Of a stretch of DNA of 64,000 nucleotides, positions 58,242 to 64,000 are shown in pieces (the stretch's first letter is position 1; every line of letters begins with the position of its first letter). The DNA lies in the NCBI GenBank assembly GCA_902570425.1, contig CACFYB010000001.1, positions 124,001-188,000 on the forward strand, in the 5' to 3' direction. This DNA is from an uncultured Pelagibacteraceae bacterium. Its GTDB lineage: Bacteria > Pseudomonadota > Alphaproteobacteria > Pelagibacterales > Pelagibacteraceae. The position numbers and the translations under genes are program-made. The notes beneath the pieces were generated by a model. It was given only the letters and a program-made list of their open reading frames with translations. It was not told the DNA's origin and searched no databases.

Positions 58242-59423
58242 ATGAAAAAAAAGAGAAAAAATTCTAAAAAAAAAAATAAGATTATTAAAAAGAAATTGAA
58301 AAGCAGTCTCTTTAGAAAGATTCATAAAAAAAAAAAAAAATTTAAAAAAAGTATTAAAAAGTCTGAAAAAAAAAAGAAAAAAATTAAGCTTAAAAAAATT
58401 GATACTAGATCAATTAAATCAAAAAAACAAAGCTTAACATCAAGATTTGTTAGGTTTCAACTATCTTTAAAACCAAAATTACAATTTAGAATTAATTTAA
58501 ATCCAGAAAAATATATACAAAGATTTTTTGATAAAATTTCAGAGACAATTTCTAATTATAAAGAGCTTAAAGATGAGGAAAAAAGAAGAATCAAACTAGA
58601 GCAAATTGAAAAAGAAAGAAGAGAAAAAATTGAAATTCAAAAACAAAAAATTCAAGAAGAAGCTGAAAAAATAAAGCTAAAGGAAAGAGCTCTCAAAGAA
58701 GAAGCTAGACTAGAAAAACAAAGAAATAGGGACATTAAATTGTTTTTAAGAAAAGAACAGGCCATCTTAAGAAGTGAACAGGCAGAAAAACAAAAACAAT
58801 TTTTAAAACAACTTCAATTAGAACGTCAAATTGAGAAATTTAGAATTAGAGAAGTAAAAGAATTAGAAAAACTTGAAAAAATTGCGCTTAGAGAAAAAAG
58901 AGAGGACTACCAAGGTTTACAAGAAAGAATTGATAAACTTAAAGAAAAGTATCGTATCATTAGAGATAAAAAAATTAAAGAACGAGTTGAGGCTTTAGGT
59001 GTAAAACTTCAAGGAGATGAGGATAGAGAAACTTTACTCCAAAAAGAGAGAGATTATACATTAGCAAGACAAAAAGTTGAGTTTGCTCTCGAAAGTTTTT
59101 ACCGAAGTGCTAGTAGTTTGGTTTTTCAATTAAATAAAAGACATGTAACTCGCGATATGTCTATTTTACGATGTATTGATAGAAGATTTGAAACGGGAGA
59201 AGTTTTTATTAAATGGGATGAATCAGAAGATGATGAGTGGCTATTATTAATTTACATTAAAAACAACTCTCCTGATGAGGGAATTATAATAGAAGATAAA
59301 ACAAATCCTGAAAAAAATCTTTCTCATGAATTTAAAAGTATCGATATCTTTAAAGCTTCAGACACAATGGTAGACTCCTTGACGCAACTAATTGCCAAAA
59401 AAAGATTAAAAAAAGATAATTAA
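58242..59423 (+). CDS. lysine-rich coiled-coil protein, unknown function
   Basis: I do not recognise this 393-residue protein. Residues 1-55 are extremely basic, mostly Lys in runs, encoded by long A tracts. Residues about 95-270 form a continuous Glu/Lys/Arg/Gln-rich helix predicted to be a coiled coil. Residues about 275-393 look globular (ESFYRSASSLVFQLNKRH, EVFIKWDESEDDEWLLLIY) and end in a lysine-rich tail. There is no signal peptide or membrane helix. A nucleic-acid or membrane-surface scaffold role is possible but not shown. It is followed 30 bp later by a small membrane protein. Confidence 0.8.
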   Translation: MKKKRKNSKKKNKIIKKKLKSSLFRKIHKKKKKFKKSIKKSEKKKKKIKLKKIDTRSIKSKKQSLTSRFVRFQLSLKPKLQFRINLNPEKYIQRFFDKISETISNYKELKDEEKRRIKLEQIEKERREKIEIQKQKIQEEAEKIKLKERALKEEARLEKQRNRDIKLFLRKEQAILRSEQAEKQKQFLKQLQLERQIEKFRIREVKELEKLEKIALREKREDYQGLQERIDKLKEKYRIIRDKKIKERVEALGVKLQGDEDRETLLQKERDYTLARQKVEFALESFYRSASSLVFQLNKRHVTRDMSILRCIDRRFETGEVFIKWDESEDDEWLLLIYIKNNSPDEGIIIEDKTNPEKNLSHEFKSIDIFKASDTMVDSLTQLIAKKRLKKDN

Positions 59424-59453
59424 ATTAATTTAATTGGATATATAATATTTTTT

Positions 59454-59747
59454 ATGATTTTTGGTTCTGTTGTTCTCATTATTTTATATTTGATATTAAA
59501 ATATTTGATAGCCTGGATTACTTATTATAATAATTTGGATCCGAGACTTGGAGATAGTACTTGGCGTTTTACTTACGATTATCCTGTGGTAGGTGATAGA
59601 GATATTTCAGATTTAGATGATAAAGATTTTGTAAGATTAAGAAGAAAAAAAAATAAATTTGTATTATGGATGTATTCAATTGTATTAATAATGTTTATAG
59701 CTTCAATGTCTTTGTTAAGTGAATTTTTACTATTTTTTTTTAGTTAA
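59454..59747 (+). CDS. small two-helix membrane protein, unknown function
   Basis: A 97-residue protein with one hydrophobic helix at each end (FGSVVLIILYLILKYLIAWI and FVLWMYSIVLIMFIASMSLL) and a polar loop in between containing DPRLGDSTWRFTYDYP and RDISDLDDKDFVRLRRKK. I do not recognise the family. It follows the coiled-coil gene by 30 bp and may form an operon with it. Its stop shares TTAA with the convergent DCC protein gene. The regular codon pattern and the two helices make it a credible gene. Confidence 0.7.
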   Translation: MIFGSVVLIILYLILKYLIAWITYYNNLDPRLGDSTWRFTYDYPVVGDRDISDLDDKDFVRLRRKKNKFVLWMYSIVLIMFIASMSLLSEFLLFFFS

Positions 59748-60091
59748 TTTTTTAGTTGTTTTTTGTTTTTAAGATAAAGTAAAAATGCAACTATTTCATA
59801 AATTAAAGAAAATAAAGTAAAAACTATTGGCAGCTTAAAAAAGTTATATAAAAATTTATATTTTGGCATTTTTTTCCATAATAATAAAAAAGCTTCTGCA
59901 CCTCCAATAACTTTCTCACCATCTTTTACATGCAGTCTTCTCAAAAGTTGTTTACTATCTTTAGAGGTTTCTTGTTCAGCTAATTCATTATCTGTAATAT
60001 CAACCCAATCAATTTCCTCTATTTCTTCCTTCTTATAGAGATCAATTTCTGCCTTACAAATTTTACAAGAATTATTAAAATAAACTTTCAT
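59744..60091 (-). CDS. DCC family thiol-disulfide oxidoreductase-like protein (DUF393)
   Basis: A 115-residue thioredoxin-fold-like protein. The N-terminal VYFNNSCKICKAEIDLYKK has the CxxC of the DCC family in the normal place, but the preceding DG is NN. The middle SKQLLRRLHVKDGEKVIGGAEAFLLLW is a strong DCC match. The C-terminal approximately 30 residues are hydrophobic (FTLFSLIYEIVAFLLYL), probably a membrane segment. Function is unknown in the family. It is divergent from tldD over 85 bp, where nothing special is seen. Confidence 0.8.
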   Translation of the reverse strand: MKVYFNNSCKICKAEIDLYKKEEIEEIDWVDITDNELAEQETSKDSKQLLRRLHVKDGEKVIGGAEAFLLLWKKMPKYKFLYNFFKLPIVFTLFSLIYEIVAFLLYLKNKKQLKN

Positions 60092-60176
60092 AATTAGATG
60101 TTTTATTACTAATTTGTCCCATATATGTACATGCGTAAAATACTCTAGTTGAAAAATCTTTGAAACAATTTATTTA

Positions 60177-61598
60177 ATGTCTTCTATGAGTAATTTCTTT
60201 GAAAAATCTGACCTATCAAGAAGTGAGGCTGAAAATATTATTTCGGATACTCTTCAAAAATGTGATGATGGTGAGTTGTACTTAGAAAATTCTAAATCTG
60301 AGTCAATTTTACTAGATGATAATAAGATAAAAAATTCTAGTTATAATTCAGATTTAGGATTTGGGTTTAGAGCTATCTCCGATGAAGTAGTTGCTTATTC
60401 TCACTCTAACGAAATTTCAAAAAACTCATTAAAACAATCTTCAGAAAATTTAAAATTAACACTTAAATCTGTCAAAGGCACCTATAATCATGAAATTCCT
60501 AAATCTAATAAGAAATATTATGAAAACATTAACCCTATTGAACAAAAATCTCTTAATGAAAAAATTAAAATACTTAATGAAGTAAATAATTATTTACGTT
60601 CAAAAGATGACAACATTAAACAAGTTACAGCTAATTTTTTGGGAGAACAAAAATCGGTTGAAATAATTAGATCTGGTGGAGAAACTTTAACTGATGTTCG
60701 TCCTTTAATAAGATTCAACGTATCCGTTATGCTTGAGAAAAATGGGAGAAAAGAGACGGGTGTGTATGGTGTTGGGGGAAGACAATCTTATGACTCTTAT
60801 TTAAAAGATGATAAGTGGAAAAGTGTTTGTGATGAGGCTTTGAGAATAGCTTCAGTAAATTTAGAGAGTAAACCTGCACCAGCTGGTGAAATGAAAGTTG
60901 TGCTAGGACCTGGCTGGCCAGCAATATTAATTCATGAGGCTGTTGGTCATGGTTTAGAAGGGGATTTTAACAGAAAAAAAACCTCAGCTTTTCATAATTT
61001 AATGGGCCAAAAAGTTGCAAGTGAGGGAGTTACAATTGTTGATGATGGTACTATTGATAACAGAAGAGGTAGTCTTACGATTGATGATGAGGGAACCCCG
61101 ACAGAAAAAACTGTTTTAATTGAGAATGGGATTTTAAAAAATTTTATGCAAGATCGTCTAAACGCTCGTTTAATGAAAACCAAATCTACTGGTAGTGGAA
61201 GAAGAGAAAACTATAGACATATCGTTCTTCCAAGAATGAGAAATACGATGATGCTGAGTGGAAATCAGACTCAAGATGAGATGATTAAAGCTGTAGATAA
61301 AGGTATTTTTGCTGTGAGTTTCGGTGGTGGACAGGTTGATATCACCTCTGGAAAATTTGTATTCAATTGTACTGAAGCTTATGAGATTGTTAATGGCAAA
61401 ATTGGATCTCCAATTAAAGGTGCAACACTTATTGGAGATGGACCTTCAATTTTAAAAGAAGTTTCTATGGTAGGGAATGACATGATGATGGATCCTGGTA
61501 TTGGAACATGTGGAAAAGCTGGCCAAGGTGTTCCCGTAGGCGTTGCTCAACCATCTATACTAATTAATAAGATGACTGTTGGGGGCACAAAACTTTAA
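60177..61598 (+). CDS. tldD: TldD metalloprotease subunit
   Basis: TldD is the catalytic subunit of the TldD/TldE (PmbA) zinc protease, which degrades unfolded peptides and matures some peptide products. The 473-residue protein has the zinc motif HEAVGHGLEGD near residue 259-269, and GSLTIDDEGTPTEKTVLIENG, GSGRRENYRHIVLPRMRNT and the C-terminal CGKAGQGVPVGVAQPS, all diagnostic. It is followed directly by pmbA (no gap). A second ATG at 60186 is possible. No RiPP precursor was found near it. Confidence 0.95.
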   Translation: MSSMSNFFEKSDLSRSEAENIISDTLQKCDDGELYLENSKSESILLDDNKIKNSSYNSDLGFGFRAISDEVVAYSHSNEISKNSLKQSSENLKLTLKSVKGTYNHEIPKSNKKYYENINPIEQKSLNEKIKILNEVNNYLRSKDDNIKQVTANFLGEQKSVEIIRSGGETLTDVRPLIRFNVSVMLEKNGRKETGVYGVGGRQSYDSYLKDDKWKSVCDEALRIASVNLESKPAPAGEMKVVLGPGWPAILIHEAVGHGLEGDFNRKKTSAFHNLMGQKVASEGVTIVDDGTIDNRRGSLTIDDEGTPTEKTVLIENGILKNFMQDRLNARLMKTKSTGSGRRENYRHIVLPRMRNTMMLSGNQTQDEMIKAVDKGIFAVSFGGGQVDITSGKFVFNCTEAYEIVNGKIGSPIKGATLIGDGPSILKEVSMVGNDMMMDPGIGTCGKAGQGVPVGVAQPSILINKMTVGGTKL

Positions 61599-62915
61599 AT
61601 GGTCAAAGATCAAGAATTTCTAAAGAAAAAAGCATCGTATTGTTTAGGTTTGGCTAAAAAATTAGGCGCAACCGAGTCAAGTGTGATTGTTAATAACTCT
61701 GTATCTGAAACTGTTAATTTTAGAAATAAAAAACTAGACGAGTCTAATAGATCAGATGATCTTGGAATAAGCATTACCACTTACATTGGAAAAAAAAAGT
61801 CATCAATATCTTCCTCTAATTTACTTGACGATAACCTAAACATTTTGATTGAAAAATGTGTTGAGACAACAAAAAATACTCCTGAAGATGAATTTAATTC
61901 TTTACCAGATAAAGATTTATTGGCCAAAGAGGTTAAGGATTTGAATCTTTATGACGATACCCATATAGAAAATGATCAAAAAATAGATTATTTAAAAAAA
62001 TTAGAATCTGCTGCTTCCAATGATATAAAGATTGTTAATACAGAATCTAGTTTTACTCAAAATAAATCAAATTTTATTTTAGCCAATAGTGGAGGTTTTT
62101 GTGCTGGCTACAAAACATCTTCATTTACAGCTTCGAGCGTCACAGTTGCAAAAGATGAAAAAAGTATGGAGAGAGATTATGAATATTCTAGTAAATGTTT
62201 TCTTAAAGACTTGGATGACGCAGGAGAATTAGGTAAACAAGCTGCTGATCAAACAATTAGAAAATTAAGCCCTAAAAAAATAGGTAGTGAAAAAATTGCT
62301 ATAATTTTTGACAAAAGAATAGCTAAGGGAATACTAAGTACCTTTGCAAGTGCGATTTCATCATCAGCGATATCAAGAGGAACCTCTTTTTTAAAAGATA
62401 AAGTTAACCAAAAAATATTTTCTGATACAATTAATGTTTTAGATAGACCGGATATACTCAAAGGTTTAGGCTCAAGAAATTTTGATAGCGAGGGGGTTAA
62501 AACTGATACTCTTAAATTAGTAGACCAGGGAATTTTAAAACATTATTTGATTGATACTTACAATGGAAAAAAATTAAACCTTAAATCAAATGGAAGATGT
62601 GGAGGGACAAGTAATCTTTATTTTGAAAATGGAAATATTAGTTTTAAAGATTTATTGAATTCAAAATCAAAAAGTCTCTATATTACAGAAACTATAGGAC
62701 ACGGAAGTAATATTGTAACTGGTGATTATTCTGTAGGTGCAACAGGGTTTTTAGTAGAAAACGGACAGTTTAAGTATCCTATAAATGAAATTACTATTGC
62801 AGGTAATTTTAAAGACATGTTTAAAAATATTACCCTCGCAAATGATTTAGAGTTTAAATATGCAACTAATTCACCTACCATGATGGTTGAGGGAATGGTT
62901 GTTGCTGGTAAATGA
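61599..62915 (+). CDS. pmbA: TldE/PmbA metalloprotease subunit
   Basis: The non-catalytic partner of TldD. The 438-residue protein lacks the HExxxH zinc motif, as expected, and contains GGFCAGYKTSSFTASSVTVAKD, SAISRGTSFLKDKV, FDSEGVKTDTLKLVDQGILKHYL (in part), GRCGGTSNL and GDYSVGATGFLVENGQ, typical of PmbA. It starts one base after tldD and overlaps the next gene by 4 bp (ATGA), so all three are one operon. Confidence 0.95.
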   Translation: MVKDQEFLKKKASYCLGLAKKLGATESSVIVNNSVSETVNFRNKKLDESNRSDDLGISITTYIGKKKSSISSSNLLDDNLNILIEKCVETTKNTPEDEFNSLPDKDLLAKEVKDLNLYDDTHIENDQKIDYLKKLESAASNDIKIVNTESSFTQNKSNFILANSGGFCAGYKTSSFTASSVTVAKDEKSMERDYEYSSKCFLKDLDDAGELGKQAADQTIRKLSPKKIGSEKIAIIFDKRIAKGILSTFASAISSSAISRGTSFLKDKVNQKIFSDTINVLDRPDILKGLGSRNFDSEGVKTDTLKLVDQGILKHYLIDTYNGKKLNLKSNGRCGGTSNLYFENGNISFKDLLNSKSKSLYITETIGHGSNIVTGDYSVGATGFLVENGQFKYPINEITIAGNFKDMFKNITLANDLEFKYATNSPTMMVEGMVVAGK

Positions 62916-63883
62916 GTGAATTTTGCGTAATCGGCTCAGGTATTTCCGGAGCTACAATTGCGAATCTTCTTAATAAAAAAAATTCAGTAATCCTATTTGA
63001 CAAAGCGAGAGGTCCAGGAGGTCGTGCATCTTTCAAAAGAGTGAAAGGCAATATAGGCTTTGATCATGGCACTCAATACTTTTCGCCAAAAACCCCAGAA
63101 TTTAAAAAATTTACTAAAGATTTAATTAAAAAAAGAATTTTAAAGGTTTGGGGAGGCAAACACGTTTTTCTTAACTCCAAAAAAAAAGAAAATAAAAAAC
63201 ATCTGAAAATTATAGGTAAAAATGGAAACAATGATATTATCAAGTACTTACTAAAAAAAATTAAGTGCAACTATCAAAGTGAATTAAAAAAAATTCATTA
63301 TAAAAACAAACTTTGGCATTTATCATTTGCTGATGGAAAATTGAAATCTTTTAAAAGTATTATTTTAACTTGTCCTTTTCCACAATTAAAAAAACTCTCT
63401 AAAAGATTTATAAATAATTCTTTTTTAAAAAAATCAATAAAAATGGATGCAAATATAACTACTATGATTGCTATAAAAAAAAACAAGAAATCAAATAGTA
63501 GCTATCTTTTCGAAGATCCAATTCTTGGTTGGGCGGGTAATGAAAACTCGAAAAAAAGATTTAAATCAAAATATGATTTATGGACCCTTCAAAGTACTTT
63601 TAACTGGGCAAATAAAAAGATTAATCAAAATAAAAATAATAAGAAAGAGAATTCAAAAATTATGATTGATAAGTTTTTTCAACTTTCAAATATAAAAAAA
63701 ACAAAAATTAATTTTTCTTTTAATCATGGTTGGAAATATTCTTCCAATTCAAAACCTTTCAAAATTAAAAGTTATTGGGATCCAAAGAAAAAAATAGGCG
63801 TTTGTGCTGATTGGTTTGTAGGGCCAAGACTAGAGTCAGGGTGGATAAGTGCACAGGACTTATTTAAAAAAATTTCAAGATAA
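62912..63883 (+). CDS. FAD-dependent amine oxidase-like protein (RenA type)
   Basis: A 323-residue flavoprotein. The N-terminal FAD motif GSGISGATIANLL is followed by LFDKARGPGGRAS, FDHGTQYFSPKTPEF and, near the C-terminus, GVCADWFVGPRLESGWIS; these match the short NAD(P)/FAD-dependent oxidoreductases related to renalase. Substrate is unknown. It overlaps pmbA as ATGA, so is translated with tldD/pmbA, though no functional tie is known. It is convergent with the next partial gene (1 bp between the stops). Confidence 0.85.
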   Translation: MSEFCVIGSGISGATIANLLNKKNSVILFDKARGPGGRASFKRVKGNIGFDHGTQYFSPKTPEFKKFTKDLIKKRILKVWGGKHVFLNSKKKENKKHLKIIGKNGNNDIIKYLLKKIKCNYQSELKKIHYKNKLWHLSFADGKLKSFKSIILTCPFPQLKKLSKRFINNSFLKKSIKMDANITTMIAIKKNKKSNSSYLFEDPILGWAGNENSKKRFKSKYDLWTLQSTFNWANKKINQNKNNKKENSKIMIDKFFQLSNIKKTKINFSFNHGWKYSSNSKPFKIKSYWDPKKKIGVCADWFVGPRLESGWISAQDLFKKISR

Positions 63884-63884
63884 A

Positions 63885-64000
63885 TTATTCAAAGCTTTTC
63901 AATCTGTATTCCCAATTACCCATCCTCGAGTAAGTCACTTTTAAAATTCTTAAATTTTGTTGATCGTACCAAATATTAAAGTCTAATCGTTTATCTTTAG
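63885..64000 (-). CDS. C-terminal end of an unidentified protein
   Basis: Reading the minus strand gives an open frame from the window edge to a TAA at 63887-63885, ending YDQQNLRILKVTYSRMGNW and then EYRLKSFE (37 residues visible). The pattern, an acidic-aromatic WYD turn followed by beta strands, resembles the end of some small exported beta-barrel-like DUF proteins of alphaproteobacteria (DUF6134 or DUF3108 type), but too little is visible for a firm name. Codon use matches the neighbours. Confidence 0.5.
   Translation of the reverse strand, partial: KDKRLDFNIWYDQQNLRILKVTYSRMGNWEYRLKSFE

Noticed and set aside
58250-58440. Long A tracts in the lysine-rich gene as sign of frameshift or pseudogene
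   Set aside because: The frame stays open for 393 codons with a well-formed coiled coil and globular C-terminus after the tracts, so the gene looks intact; slippage during sequencing cannot be excluded.
60177-63883. RiPP biosynthesis locus around tldD/pmbA
   Set aside because: No short precursor peptide or modification enzyme lies nearby; the third gene is a general FAD oxidoreductase.

Overview
The window is a very AT-rich, tightly packed stretch of bacterial chromosome that reads as an alphaproteobacterium of the SAR11 (Pelagibacterales) type. The reasons are lysine/asparagine/isoleucine-rich proteins, intergenic gaps that are usually 0-30 bp, frequent 1-4 bp gene overlaps, a SAM-II riboswitch in front of metX, a class I lysyl-tRNA synthetase, an atpHAGDC operon without atpBEF, and alphaproteobacterial gene orders (obgE-proB-proA-nadD-rsfS, ChvI-ChvG next to ahcY, tsaE-amgK-murU). 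No tRNA, rRNA, CRISPR array, phage or insertion sequence was seen; this is core chromosome. No gene-free stretch exceeds about 205 bp.

Layout. 1-3423: end of sucB, lpdA and priA. 3531-8318: F1 ATP synthase operon atpHAGDC. 8315-14837 (minus): one long cluster rplU-rpmA-obgE-proB-proA-nadD-rsfS-ctpA-rppH. 14902-17339 (minus): metX-metW-gloB behind a SAM-II riboswitch. 17541-19510: aminotransferase plus prephenate/arogenate dehydrogenase. 19507-23163 (minus): NlpC/P60 peptidase, AmpG-like permease, TrkH. 23252-26780: class I lysS, pyrD, rpmB, queuosine-precursor transporter. 26783-30957 (minus): polyamine operon of an ornithine-type decarboxylase, a deoxyhypusine-synthase-like enzyme, N-carbamoylputrescine amidase and agmatine deiminase. 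31079-38731: RegA, BioY, PolA, ChvI-ChvG, AhcY. 38715-40812: TsaE and the AmgK/MurU muropeptide-recycling pair. 40790-47779: GpmA, a VanZ-like protein, an SLT-like lipoprotein, an RND pump with a hairpin-less adaptor, SseA, MsrA. 47815-51950: EamA permease, AlkA, DUF1330, purine phosphoribosyltransferase, NCS2 permease, small lipoprotein. 51992-56090: Hsp20, oligopeptidase B, membrane J-domain protein, glycosyltransferase 9. 56140-64000: DapA-superfamily aldolase, cyclopropane synthase, a lysine-rich coiled-coil protein, a small membrane protein, a DCC thioredoxin-like protein, TldD/PmbA, a FAD oxidoreductase and the 3' end of one more minus-strand gene.

How it works together. Most genes are housekeeping: TCA cycle, ATP synthesis, translation, proline, methionine and tyrosine biosynthesis, and envelope turnover. 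The most interesting observations are regulatory RNAs and one metabolic cluster: (1) the metX SAM-II riboswitch followed by a long sequence complementary to the aptamer, which looks like its switching partner; (2) a heat-shock promoter plus ROSE-like RNA thermometer in front of hsp20; (3) the ODC / DHS-like / AguB / AguA polyamine operon, which fits none of the textbook routes exactly; (4) an RND adaptor lacking its alpha-hairpin; (5) repeated convergent gene ends in which a single TTAA serves as both stop codons. Nothing in the window is clearly a wholly new defence or mobile system.
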